64,000 nt of DNA. Origin: Streptomyces sp. YPW6. Lineage in GTDB: Bacteria > Actinomycetota > Actinomycetes > Streptomycetales > Streptomycetaceae. Shown piece after piece: positions 17,128-25,034 of this stretch. Under the pieces are notes generated by a model, which saw only the letters and a list, made by a program, of their open reading frames with translations, ran no database searches and was not told the origin of the DNA. The DNA lies in assembly GCF_018866325.1 (NCBI RefSeq), contig NZ_CP076457.1, forward strand, positions 5,553,001 through 5,617,000, in the 5' to 3' direction. Position numbers and translations under genes: made by a program. Every line of letters begins with the position of its first letter. The first letter of the stretch is position 1.

Positions 17128-17801
17128 GCATGCCCGCCGCCGTGCTGTTCGACATGGACGGCACCCTCGTCGACACCGAGGTGCTCTGGTGGGAGACGGC
17201 CCACGAGGTCGCCGCCGGACTGGGCCACCGGCTCACCGAAGCGGACGCCCCGGAGGTCGTCGGCCGGGCCGTCGCGGACACCGCCGCTCATCTGATCGCG
17301 GTGACGGGAGGCACGGCGGCCGGGCTGCCCGGGGTCGTCGCGGAGCTGACCGGCTCCTTCCACCGCAAGGTCGACGCGGGCGCCCCGCTGCGCCCCGGGG
17401 CCGCCGCGCTGCTGGCGGCCCTGGAGCGGCACCGGGTGCCGTTCGCCCTCGTCAGCGCGTCCCCGCGCAGCGTCGTGGACGCGGTGGTGGCCGGGTCGCT
17501 GGCGAAGGTGCCCTTCGCCTTCACGCTCTCCGCCGACGACACCGTACGGACCAAGCCGCACCCCGATCCGTACATGGCGGCGGCGACCCGGTTCGGGGTC
17601 CCGGCGTCGGCCTGTGTGGCCGTCGAGGATTCCCCGGACGGCACCGCGTCCGCGCACGCCGCGGGGTGTGCCGTGCTCGTGGTGCCCTCGCTGCTGCCGG
17701 TCGATCCCGCGCGGGGCAGGACCTTCGCCCGTAGCCTGGAAGAGGTGGATCCCGGGGTGCTCGGCGACTGCCTGAGGCGTCCCGAGGAGTCCGGATCCTG
17801 A
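17124..17801 (+). CDS. HAD-superfamily phosphatase, beta-phosphoglucomutase-like
   Basis: The 225-residue soluble hydrolase has the nucleophile motif FDMDGTLVDTE, the Ser motif FALVSASPRS, the Lys motif TKPHPDPYMAAA and the acidic motif VAVEDSPDG. It is the last gene of the ABC operon (ATGA overlap with the ATPase gene). It may dephosphorylate the imported compound or a product; a phosphonatase-type role is possible, but the cap Lys typical of PhnX cannot be assigned by eye. Confidence 0.85.
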   Translation: MSMPAAVLFDMDGTLVDTEVLWWETAHEVAAGLGHRLTEADAPEVVGRAVADTAAHLIAVTGGTAAGLPGVVAELTGSFHRKVDAGAPLRPGAAALLAALERHRVPFALVSASPRSVVDAVVAGSLAKVPFAFTLSADDTVRTKPHPDPYMAAATRFGVPASACVAVEDSPDGTASAHAAGCAVLVVPSLLPVDPARGRTFARSLEEVDPGVLGDCLRRPEESGS

Positions 17802-17852
17802 AATCCGGGGTCCGAATCGGGCGTGATTCACGCCACCCTTGATCGGGGTTGC

Positions 17853-17964
17853 GCTCAGATGAGCGGAAAACGGCTGGCTGCACTTCTGGAAGACGTGGCA
17901 CTGAGTGCCACCCTCTTCCCTTCGAGAAGTGGACTCACCTGCTCCGCTCTCCGCTCGGATGAGC
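17853..17964. repeat. Paired GCTC-GATGAGC near-palindromes 100 bases apart
   Basis: GCTCAGATGAGC (17853-17864) and GCTCGGATGAGC (17953-17964) differ at one base, and each is followed by GG. The exact 100-base offset and the symmetric arms suggest two binding sites for one protein upstream of ppdK. Confidence 0.45.
17895..17911. promoter_or_regulatory. Inverted repeat GTGGCAC-TGA-GTGCCAC upstream of ppdK
   Basis: The two 7-base arms match perfectly around a 3-base spacer, a geometry typical of dimeric repressor operators. It lies 256 bases before the ppdK start, between the paired GCTC-GATGAGC repeats. The binding protein is unknown. Confidence 0.45.
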
Positions 17965-18166
17965 GGCTATGGTCAAGATTCGGCCATGTCGCCTTCAGGA
18001 GGTGAACTCAAGGATTCCTGCGCTTCGGCCGGGCGACCCTTTCGATCTGCTGGCGGACGGGTGGTTGCGGCCGTATGACGACCAAGTGGACGTACCCATA
18101 CACCTTCGATCTGGGTATGTTCCTCGCCGTCAGGGCAGCCACCGCGTCCTCGAGGAGTCGAGACCC

Positions 18167-20878
18167 GTGTCGGAAAACAACGATCCCCAGAAGTTCGTCT
18201 ACGACTTCACCGAGGGCAACAAGGATCTGAAGGATCTTCTGGGCGGCAAGGGCGCCAACCTCGCCGAGATGACCAACCTCGGGTTGCCCGTCCCTCCGGG
18301 CTTCACGATCACCACCGAGGCCTGTCAGGTCTACCTGGAGAGCGGTGACGCGCCGACCGCGCTGCGCGACGAGGTGAGTGCGCACCTCACGGCGCTGGAA
18401 GAGCGCATGGGCAAGCAGCTCGGCCAGGCCGACGACCCGCTCCTGGTCTCCGTCCGCTCGGGTGCCAAGTTCTCCATGCCGGGCATGATGGACACGGTCC
18501 TCAACATCGGGCTCTCCGACGCCTCCGTGGCGGGTCTCGCCACCCAGTCCGGTGACGAGCGCTTCGCCTGGGACTCCTACCGCCGCCTCATCCAGATGTT
18601 CGGCAAGACCGTCCTCGGGGTCGACGGCGAGCTCTTCGAGGAGGCCCTGGAGGCCGCCAAGCACGCGAAGAAGGTCACGGTCGACACGGACCTCGCCGCG
18701 GCCGACCTGAAGAAGCTGGTCAAGCAGTTCAAGAAGATCGTCGAGTCCGAGGCCGGGCGCGAGTTCCCGCAGGACGCGCGCGAGCAGATGGACCTCGCCA
18801 TAAACGCGGTCTTCGACTCGTGGAACACCGACCGGGCCAAGCTCTACCGCCGCCAGGAGCGCATCCCCGGCGACCTCGGCACCGCCGTCAACGTCTGCTC
18901 GATGGTCTTCGGCAACCTGGGCCCCGACTCCGGTACGGGCGTCGCCTTCACCCGCGACCCGGCCAGCGGCCACCAGGGCGTCTACGGCGACTACCTCCAG
19001 AACGCGCAGGGCGAGGACGTCGTCGCCGGTATCCGCAACACGGTGCCGCTCGCCGACCTGGAGTCGATCGACAAGAAGTCGTACGACCAGCTCATGCAGA
19101 TCATGGAGACCCTGGAGAACCACTACAAGGATCTCTGCGACATCGAGTTCACCATCGAGCGCGGCCAGCTCTGGATGCTCCAGACCCGGGTCGGCAAGCG
19201 CACCGCCGGCGCCGCCTTCCGCATCGCCACCCAGCTCGTCGACCAGGGCCTGATCGACGAGGCCGAGGCCCTCCAGCGGGTGAACGGCGCGCAGCTCGCC
19301 CAGCTGATGTTCCCGCGCTTCGACATCGAGGCGAAGACCGAGCTGCTCGGCCGGGGCATCGCCGCGTCCCCGGGCGCCGCCGTCGGCAAGGCTGTCTTCG
19401 ACTCGTACACCGCGATCAAGTGGTCCCGCTCCGGCGAGAAGGTCATCCTGATCCGCCGCGAGACCAACCCCGACGACCTCGAAGGCATGATCGCCGCCGA
19501 GGGCATCCTCACCTCGCGCGGCGGCAAGACCTCGCACGCGGCGGTCGTGGCGCGCGGCATGGGCAAGACCTGTGTCTGCGGCGCCGAGGACCTGGAGGTC
19601 GACACCAAGCGCCGCCGGATGACGGTCGGCGGCATCGTGATCGAGGAGGGCGACCTCGTCTCGATCGACGGCTCCACCGGCAAGGTCTACCGGGGCGAGG
19701 TGCCCGTCGTGCCGTCCCCGGTCGTCGAGTACTTCGAGGGCCGCATGCACGCGGGCGCCGACGACGCCGACGAACTGGTCGCCGCCGTGCACCGGATCAT
19801 GGCGTACGCGGACCGGGTACGCCGGCTGCGCGTACGGGCCAACGCCGACAACGCCGAGGACGCCCTGCGGGCCCGCCGCTTCGGCGCCCAGGGCATCGGC
19901 CTGTGCCGGACCGAGCACATGTTCCTCGGCGAGCGCCGCGAGATGGTCGAGAAGCTGATCCTCGCGGACACCGACGAGGAGCGCGAGACCGCGCTGGCGG
20001 CACTCCTGCCGCTCCAGAAGGCCGACTTCATCGAGCTGTTCGAGTCGATGGACGGACTGCCCGTCACGGTCCGCCTCCTGGACCCGCCGCTGCACGAGTT
20101 CCTGCCCGACATCACCGAGCTGTCGGTGCGCGTCGCGCTCGCCGAGTCCCGCAAGGACGCCAACGAGAACGACCTGCGTCTCCTCCAGGCCGTGCACAAG
20201 CTGCACGAGCAGAACCCGATGCTCGGCCTGCGCGGCGTGCGCCTCGGGCTCGTCATCCCCGGCCTGTTCGCCATGCAGGTCCGGGCGATCGCGGAGGCCG
20301 CCGCGCACCGCAAGAACGCCAAGGGCGACCCGCGCGCCGAGATCATGATCCCGCTGGTCGGCACGGTCCAGGAGCTGGAGATCGTCCGCGAGGAGGCCGA
20401 CCGGGTCATCGAGGAGGTCCAGGCGGCCACCGGCACCGACCTCAAGCTGACCATCGGCACCATGATCGAGCTGCCGCGCGCCGCGCTGACGGCCGGCCAG
20501 ATCGCCGAGGCCGCGCAGTTCTTCTCCTTCGGCACGAACGACCTGACCCAGACGGTGTGGGGCTTCTCCCGCGACGACGTGGAGGCCTCGTTCTTCACCG
20601 CGTACCTGGAGAAGGGCATCTTCGGGGTCTCCCCGTTCGAGACGATCGACAAGGACGGCGTCGGCTCGCTGGTCCGCAGCGCCGTCGAGGCCGGCCGGGC
20701 CACCCGCCCGGACCTCAAGCTCGGCGTCTGCGGTGAGCACGGCGGAGACCCGGAGTCGGTGCACTTCTTCCACCAGGTGGGCCTGGACTACGTCTCCTGC
20801 TCGCCGTTCCGCATCCCCGTCGCCCGCCTGGAGGCGGGCCGGGCCGCAGCCGAGTCCCGGGGCAGTGACAGCCGCTGA
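18167..20878 (+). CDS. ppdK: Pyruvate, phosphate dikinase
   Basis: The 903-residue enzyme interconverts pyruvate, ATP and phosphate with PEP, AMP and diphosphate, linking glycolysis and gluconeogenesis. Visible motifs are the N-terminal ATP-grasp start (DLLGGKGANLAEMTNLGLPV), the phosphohistidine domain (SRGGKTSHAAVVARGMGKTC, catalytic His in TSHAA) and the C-terminal PEP-binding barrel ending GVCGEHGGDPESVHFF with the catalytic Cys. GTG 18167, preceded by GAGGAG, matches the usual family start (SENNDPQKFVYDF). The longer upstream frame is not protein-like. It is followed by a pair of tandem hairpins. Confidence 0.95.
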   Translation: MSENNDPQKFVYDFTEGNKDLKDLLGGKGANLAEMTNLGLPVPPGFTITTEACQVYLESGDAPTALRDEVSAHLTALEERMGKQLGQADDPLLVSVRSGAKFSMPGMMDTVLNIGLSDASVAGLATQSGDERFAWDSYRRLIQMFGKTVLGVDGELFEEALEAAKHAKKVTVDTDLAAADLKKLVKQFKKIVESEAGREFPQDAREQMDLAINAVFDSWNTDRAKLYRRQERIPGDLGTAVNVCSMVFGNLGPDSGTGVAFTRDPASGHQGVYGDYLQNAQGEDVVAGIRNTVPLADLESIDKKSYDQLMQIMETLENHYKDLCDIEFTIERGQLWMLQTRVGKRTAGAAFRIATQLVDQGLIDEAEALQRVNGAQLAQLMFPRFDIEAKTELLGRGIAASPGAAVGKAVFDSYTAIKWSRSGEKVILIRRETNPDDLEGMIAAEGILTSRGGKTSHAAVVARGMGKTCVCGAEDLEVDTKRRRMTVGGIVIEEGDLVSIDGSTGKVYRGEVPVVPSPVVEYFEGRMHAGADDADELVAAVHRIMAYADRVRRLRVRANADNAEDALRARRFGAQGIGLCRTEHMFLGERREMVEKLILADTDEERETALAALLPLQKADFIELFESMDGLPVTVRLLDPPLHEFLPDITELSVRVALAESRKDANENDLRLLQAVHKLHEQNPMLGLRGVRLGLVIPGLFAMQVRAIAEAAAHRKNAKGDPRAEIMIPLVGTVQELEIVREEADRVIEEVQAATGTDLKLTIGTMIELPRAALTAGQIAEAAQFFSFGTNDLTQTVWGFSRDDVEASFFTAYLEKGIFGVSPFETIDKDGVGSLVRSAVEAGRATRPDLKLGVCGEHGGDPESVHFFHQVGLDYVSCSPFRIPVARLEAGRAAAESRGSDSR

Positions 20879-20889
20879 CCCGGACTCAT

Positions 20890-20917
20890 GGTCCGGGGTG
20901 CACGAACACCCCGGACC
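20890..20917 (+). terminator. Terminator hairpin 1 after ppdK
   Basis: GGTCCGGGGTG (20890-20900) pairs with CACCCCGGACC (20907-20917) around the loop CACGAA. It begins 12 bases after the ppdK stop. There is no U-tract, as is common in Streptomyces. Confidence 0.7.
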
Positions 20918-20921
20918 TCAG

Positions 20922-20949
20922 GGGCAGGGCTGCACGAACAGCCCTGCCC
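20922..20949 (+). terminator. Terminator hairpin 2 after ppdK, same loop as hairpin 1
   Basis: GGGCAGGGCTG (20922-20932) pairs with CAGCCCTGCCC (20939-20949) around an identical CACGAA loop, four bases after hairpin 1. The stem sequence differs while stem length (11) and loop are the same. Confidence 0.7.
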
Positions 20950-21053
20950 ACCGACCACGGCCGCTGAGCGGCCTGCCCCTCCGGGACCGCCCCGGCAGCC
21001 GAGCCCGGCCCTCACCGGGCGCCCCGGCCCGGCGGCGGCCCCGGAGCACCGAG

Positions 21054-21088
21054 AAGCGGCGGCACCCTGTGCGGGGGTGCCGCCGCTT
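21054..21088. terminator. 14-base-pair hairpin downstream of ppdK
   Basis: AAGCGGCGGCACCC (21054-21067) and GGGTGCCGCCGCTT (21075-21088) are perfectly complementary around a 7-base loop, followed by CGCTTTG. It is a strong terminator-like stem. Confidence 0.6.
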
Positions 21089-21108
21089 CGCTTTGCGCCG
21101 ACCGAAGT

Positions 21109-21186
21109 GACCGGCGGTAAGGGGCCCGGTGCGGCCGGATGCGACCGGCGGTACGGGAGAGGTGTGCGCGGAAATGACCGGCGGTA
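21109..21186 (+). repeat. Three direct GACCGGCGGTA repeats phased at 33-34 bases
   Basis: GACCGGCGGTA occurs at 21109-21119, 21143-21153 and 21176-21186, i.e. about three helical turns apart, always on the same face. Copies 2 and 3 extend to CGG. The spacing suggests cooperative protein binding. Confidence 0.5.
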
Positions 21187-21219
21187 CGGAGAAGCCGTCA
21201 GGAGCGCGCACCGAATGTC

Positions 21220-21254
21220 AACGAAGAATGTGGCGCAGAGCACATTGCTTCGTT
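21220..21254 (+). terminator. Hairpin followed by TTTAAT
   Basis: AACGAAGAATGTG (21220-21232) pairs with CACATTGCTTCGTT (21241-21254) with one bulged base, and is followed by TAATGC after TTCGTT. It lies in an AT-rich patch and looks like a weak intrinsic terminator or an RNA element. Confidence 0.4.
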
Positions 21255-21298
21255 TAATGCGCAAAGAAATTCGGGTGACGGTCGGGAAGCCGGACCGG

Positions 21299-21334
21299 GG
21301 TGCGGTCCATGGATCCCCACCCATGGACCGCACC
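21299..21334. terminator. 14-base-pair perfect hairpin
   Basis: GGTGCGGTCCATGG (21299-21312) and CCATGGACCGCACC (21321-21334) pair completely around an 8-base loop. No gene ends nearby, so it may belong to a small RNA or the leader of the downstream gene. Confidence 0.5.
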
Positions 21335-21579
21335 CGGCTTACCCCCGTCGGGTACGGAGCCGCACCGTCGCCCACCGCCGCCGAACACGCAAAGCCCCCC
21401 ACGGCCTTCACGTGCTCATCCGGTGGGCACCGGATGCGTACCCGACGTCGTACAGCCTCTTCGGTGAAGCGGAACGGGGCGAGGCCTTTCACTTCTGGCC
21501 GAAACCCCGTGGTGACCTCCTGTGACGGTCCGCATACCCTTCGGTGGGGGGAATTGCGGATGCAACAGGTGGGGGAGTA

Positions 21580-22617
21580 GTGCTGCGGATCCATGTGTCC
21601 AGGCTGGACCTTTCGCGGGTGCGGATGGCCACGAGACCGGACGCGTTGTGGGAAACCATTCTGAGTTTTCACCGGCTCAGGGACCGGCGCGCTTCGACGG
21701 TGTTCGGGAAATGGCGTACGGAATCCCGGGCACGGTTGAATGGTGAAGCGCAGCTGCTGGCGGCGGTCGTTCCGCCCCGGGGCTATTTCCCGGATTTCCT
21801 GACGCCCTCTCAGGAAGGCGCCGAGCCCTTCGGGCTCGACGTCGGCATGGAGGCCCTGCGCGACACCCCCGCCGACCGGGTCCACGCGGAGCTGGAGCTG
21901 CTGGCCGCCGACCGCACACGGCACCGTACAGACCGGTCGGTCGGTCAGCGCGCGGCCGGGGCGGGCCGCGCGGCCACGGCGCTGCCCGCCGCGCTCATGG
22001 AAGGCCGTGCCGAGCCGCTCACCCGGCTCATCGGCGCGCTCCGCAGCTACCACCAAGCGGCCGTCGAGCCCTACTGGCCGCACATCCGGGCCAGCATCGA
22101 GGCGGACCGGGCCGTACGCGGCCGGGCCCTGCTGGACGGCGGCACGGACGAGCTGCTGGCCACCCTGCCCCCGACGATCCGGTGGCGCTCACCCGTGCTG
22201 GAGGCGGACTACCCGGTCGACCGCGACCTGCATCTGGACGGGCGCGGGCTGCTGCTCCAGCCCTCCTTCTTCTGCCGGGGCACGCCCGTCGTCTACCGGG
22301 ACCCCTCGCTGCCGCCGGTCCTCGTCTATCCGGTGACCAACCCCGGCGCCCCGGTCTTCGCCGAGCCGGGCCCCTGGCTCGGCCGTCTCGTCGGCCACAC
22401 CCGCTCGGCCGTCCTCTCCTCGATAGGGACGGGCTGCACCACCAGCGAACTCGCCCGCAGGGCCGGGGTGTCGCTGGCGTCCGCGAGCCAGCACGCCTCC
22501 GTGCTGCGCGAGGCGGGCCTGGTCCTGACGCTGCGCCACGGCAGCTCGGTCCTGCACACCCTGACCCCGCTCGGCGGCTCCCTGCTGCGCGGCGGGGCCC
22601 CGCTCACCCTTCACTAG
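21580..22617 (+). CDS. ArsR-type winged-helix regulator with long N-terminal domain
   Basis: The 345-residue protein has a C-terminal ArsR-like winged helix (TTSELARRAGVSLASASQHA, about residues 285-330) and a ~270-residue N-terminal region of a type common in Streptomyces (starting RIHVSRLDLSRVRMATRPDA). GTG 21580 follows GGGGGAG and is preferred to GTG 21544. No metal-binding cysteine motif is evident, so a metal sensor role is not indicated. It is a candidate transcription factor with unknown targets, and a VOC-family gene follows on the same strand. Confidence 0.8.
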   Translation: MLRIHVSRLDLSRVRMATRPDALWETILSFHRLRDRRASTVFGKWRTESRARLNGEAQLLAAVVPPRGYFPDFLTPSQEGAEPFGLDVGMEALRDTPADRVHAELELLAADRTRHRTDRSVGQRAAGAGRAATALPAALMEGRAEPLTRLIGALRSYHQAAVEPYWPHIRASIEADRAVRGRALLDGGTDELLATLPPTIRWRSPVLEADYPVDRDLHLDGRGLLLQPSFFCRGTPVVYRDPSLPPVLVYPVTNPGAPVFAEPGPWLGRLVGHTRSAVLSSIGTGCTTSELARRAGVSLASASQHASVLREAGLVLTLRHGSSVLHTLTPLGGSLLRGGAPLTLH

Positions 22618-22639
22618 GGGCCGATGGTCACACCGCTGC

Positions 22640-22710
22640 CGGCCGTCCGCCCTCCGCTGCCTGCCGTGTGCCGTGTGCCGTGTGCCGTCCGCCGCCTGCC
22701 GTCCGCCGTC
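22640..22710 (+). repeat. Low-complexity GCCGTCC / GCCGTGT tandem tract
   Basis: Short GCCGTGT and GCCGTCC units repeat about ten times between the regulator stop and the VOC gene. It is non-coding and probably prone to slippage. Confidence 0.5.
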
Positions 22711-22824
22711 CGGGAAATTTCTCCGCCGAACGGCGATGAGTTCCGCGCGGCCCCGCCGTCTACCCATCGAAAGCGCCGGACGGAGCACCGCGGGCGCCAC
22801 GGGACAGAGGAAGAGGAAACGGCC

Positions 22825-23235
22825 ATGACTCAGATGATCTTCGTGAACCTGCCGGTGAAGAACCTGGAGACGACGGTGGGCTTCTTCGGGAAGCTCGGCT
22901 ACACGACGAACCCCGCGTTCAGCGACGACAAGACCGCGTGTCTGGTGATCAGCGACACGATCTTCGCGATGCTGATGACGGAGGAGCGCTTCAAGGAGTT
23001 CACCAAGAAGGACGTGGTCGACGCCTCGACGGCGACCGAGGTCATCCTCGCCCTCAGCGCCGACAGCCGCGAGAAGGTCGACGAGCTCGCCGACGCGGCG
23101 CTGGCCTCCGGCGGCTCCCCGGCGGGCGAGACGCAGGACCTGGGCTTCATGTACGGCCGGTCGTTCCAGGACCCCGACCACCACATCTGGGAGGTCGTCT
23201 GGATGGACCCGGCCGCCGCCGAGGGCCAGGCCTGA
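22825..23235 (+). CDS. VOC-superfamily (glyoxalase/bleomycin-resistance fold) protein
   Basis: The 136-residue cytosolic protein starts at an ATG after GAGGAAGAGG. It opens MTQMIFVNLPVKNLETTVGF and ends with a paired beta-alpha-beta module containing SFQDPDHHIWEVVWMDP, as in the YaeR/PhnB-like VOC branch. Possible metal ligands are sparse (the first-strand His is replaced by Asn), so it may bind a ligand rather than catalyse. It lies behind the ArsR-like regulator and converges with the DUF839 gene across a strong hairpin. Confidence 0.8.
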   Translation: MTQMIFVNLPVKNLETTVGFFGKLGYTTNPAFSDDKTACLVISDTIFAMLMTEERFKEFTKKDVVDASTATEVILALSADSREKVDELADAALASGGSPAGETQDLGFMYGRSFQDPDHHIWEVVWMDPAAAEGQA

Positions 23236-23298
23236 GCCGTGATGGCGGGTGCCGGTGTCGCGGGGGTGCGCCGGGGCCGTGGGAGTGCGCGGGGGCCG

Positions 23299-23324
23299 CG
23301 CAGGGGGCGTGGACGCCCCCTGCG
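23299..23324. terminator. Bidirectional terminator between VOC and DUF839 genes
   Basis: CGCAGGGGGCG (23299-23309) pairs with CGCCCCCTGCG (23314-23324) around TGGA, in the 118-base gap between the two convergent genes. Confidence 0.7.
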
Positions 23325-23353
23325 GGCCACCCGGCGCGTGCGGAGCGTCCGCG

Positions 23354-24520
23354 TCAGCTGCGGAACGGCCCCTTCACCTCGTACGTGATGCCGCCGGACG
23401 AGCTGCCGCTCGTCCCGCGCTGCGAGGAGAAGTAGAGGCGGCTGCCGTCCGGCGAGAACGCCGGCCCGGTGATCTCCGAGCCGGACTGGCCGGTGATCCG
23501 CAGGAACGGGGCCACCGTGTCGTCCGGCGTGATCAGGCAGATCTCCATGTTGCCGCCGTCCTCCGCGATGTAGAGGTCGCCGGACCCGGAGCGGGTGACG
23601 TTGTCCACCCCGGTCAGCGGGGCGGAGCCGCCCGTCACCAGGGAGTCGTCGTAGGCGAGGGAGATCGACGAGGTGGTCGCGTCGTACGCCCACACCCGGT
23701 TGTCGCCCTTGGTGGTGAACCAGCAGGTGCCCGCCGCGTAGAAGCAGCCCTCGCCGCCGTTGAACACCTTCGCCCCGGACACCTGGTACCGCGTCTGCGT
23801 GGAGGAGGCGGCCGGATCCGGCACGTTCGACCAGGTCACCGGACCGGACGTGCCCGAGCCGGCGACCAGCACCTGAAGGGTGCCGCTCGACAGATTCCCC
23901 CAGGTGGAGGGCCGGAAGCGGTAGAAGCGGCCGTCGCTCTCGTCCTCGGTGAGATAGATGTAGCCGTGGTCCGGGTCGGCCGCCGCCGCCTCGTGCTTGA
24001 AGCGGCCCATCGCCGGGCGCCGCACCGCCGCGTTCACGCCCCACGGGTCGGTCTCGTAGACGTACCCCCGGGTGACCTCCTCGCAGGAGAGCCAGGTCTT
24101 CCACGGGGTGGCGCCGCCCGCGCAGTTGTTGTTCGTGTTCCCCAGGATGCGGTACGCGGAGGTCACCGTCCCCGAGGAGTTGAACCGCACCGCGCTCGCC
24201 CCGCCCCCGCTGCCGGGGGACACCTCGGCGTTCGAGACGTAGATCCAGCCCGAGCCGTCGGCGTACGTCGCGCCGCCGTCCGGCGCCCGGTGCCAGCGGT
24301 AGGAGGTGCCGGGCACGGTCTGCCCGGAGCGGGCGATCACGCGGCTGGTGAAGCCGCTCGGCAACCGGATCCCGTCCCCGTTGGCCGCCTGGAGCGCGCC
24401 GTACGGGCCGGGGGCCGGCTGGGCCGGGTCGGCGAAGGCGGCGCCCCGCCACAGAGTGCCGCCGAAGGCGGCCGCCGAACTGCCGATCACCGCGGTGCGC
24501 AAGAAGTTCCGACGTTCCAC
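23354..24520 (-). CDS. Tat-exported DUF839 (PhoX-like) protein
   Basis: The 388-residue protein begins with a twin-arginine signal (VERRNFLRTAVIGSSAAAF ending near GAAFADP), then a beta-propeller-like DUF839 domain (AVRFNSSGTVTSAYRILGNT, WLSCEEVTRGYVYETDPWG, HEAAAADPDHGYIYLTEDES). These blocks are typical of PhoX-type calcium/iron phosphatases and relatives. It is predicted to fold in the cytoplasm and act outside the membrane, possibly as a phosphatase or esterase. GTG 24520, with GGAG five bases upstream, is preferred over ATG 24535. Confidence 0.82.
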   Translation of the reverse strand: MERRNFLRTAVIGSSAAAFGGTLWRGAAFADPAQPAPGPYGALQAANGDGIRLPSGFTSRVIARSGQTVPGTSYRWHRAPDGGATYADGSGWIYVSNAEVSPGSGGGASAVRFNSSGTVTSAYRILGNTNNNCAGGATPWKTWLSCEEVTRGYVYETDPWGVNAAVRRPAMGRFKHEAAAADPDHGYIYLTEDESDGRFYRFRPSTWGNLSSGTLQVLVAGSGTSGPVTWSNVPDPAASSTQTRYQVSGAKVFNGGEGCFYAAGTCWFTTKGDNRVWAYDATTSSISLAYDDSLVTGGSAPLTGVDNVTRSGSGDLYIAEDGGNMEICLITPDDTVAPFLRITGQSGSEITGPAFSPDGSRLYFSSQRGTSGSSSGGITYEVKGPFRS

Positions 24521-24674
24521 GATCACTCCACGCATGAGTGTGGCCCGCTGCTCCGGACGGACCGGCGGGTCGCGCGTCAGCACTGTAGGAGTGCGGAGTT
24601 GACGGAACGGCAAGGGGAGATGAACGGGTGACGGAGAGGGTGCGCAGGGCACCCCGACCGCCCCCGGGGCCGGT

Positions 24675-25034
24675 TCAGTCCGCTCGTACGGCGAACACCG
24701 GCACCGACACCTCCTCGTCGTCCAGGCATGCCCCGGACGCCAGGTCGAAGCGCTGCTTCAGGAGCGGCGAGGCCACGAACGCCCGCCCGTCCGCCGAGCC
24801 GAGCAGCCCGCGCGAGAGGACGTACGCCCCGGTGAACGGGTCCCGGTTGCCGACCGCGTACACCCGGCCGGCCCGGTCCATGAAGACGGCCGCCTGGTCC
24901 CCGTCGGGCAGCAGCACCGCCACCCCCCGGCCGGGGATCAGCATCCCTCGCTCGCAGACCGTCAGCCAGTCCCCGCCGTGGGCGAGCCGGACGGATCCGG
25001 TGCCCCGCGCTGTCGTGCTCGTCGCCGTGGCCAT
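24675..25034 (-). CDS. nirD: Nitrite reductase [NAD(P)H] small subunit
   Basis: The 119-residue Rieske-fold protein lacks the Rieske Cys/His cluster ligands, as NirD normally does. It matches the family at VRLAHGGDWLTVCERGMLI and DPFTGAYVLSRGLLGSADGR. Its ATG overlaps the nirB stop (ATGA), so translation is coupled. It assists NirB in reducing nitrite to ammonium in the cytoplasm for assimilation. Confidence 0.9.
   Translation of the reverse strand: MATATSTTARGTGSVRLAHGGDWLTVCERGMLIPGRGVAVLLPDGDQAAVFMDRAGRVYAVGNRDPFTGAYVLSRGLLGSADGRAFVASPLLKQRFDLASGACLDDEEVSVPVFAVRAD

Larger units (their letters stand above)
17802..18166 (+). other. Leader region of ppdK with palindromes, no gene supported
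   Basis: The 365-base gap has no convincing coding sequence. It contains the palindrome GGCGTGATTCACGCC (17819-17833), two copies of a GCTCxGATGAGC near-palindrome exactly 100 bases apart, and a 17-base inverted repeat between them (listed separately). Such density suggests a regulated promoter for ppdK. Confidence 0.4.
20879..21579. other. Hairpin-rich 0.7-kb intergenic region
   Basis: No convincing gene is seen between ppdK and the ArsR-like gene. The region holds five strong inverted repeats and three phased direct repeats (listed separately), plus an AT-rich stretch at 21205-21280 that is unusual for this genome. It could contain terminators, a small RNA, or a complex promoter. Confidence 0.5.

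Noticed and set aside
17823..18005. A 60-codon frame in the ppdK leader
   Set aside because: It has no ribosome site, spans the palindromes and has no protein-like pattern.
18008..20773. A 921-codon minus-strand frame opposite ppdK
   Set aside because: It is the antisense shadow of a highly codon-biased gene; composition is Val/Gly/Arg-rich with no domains.
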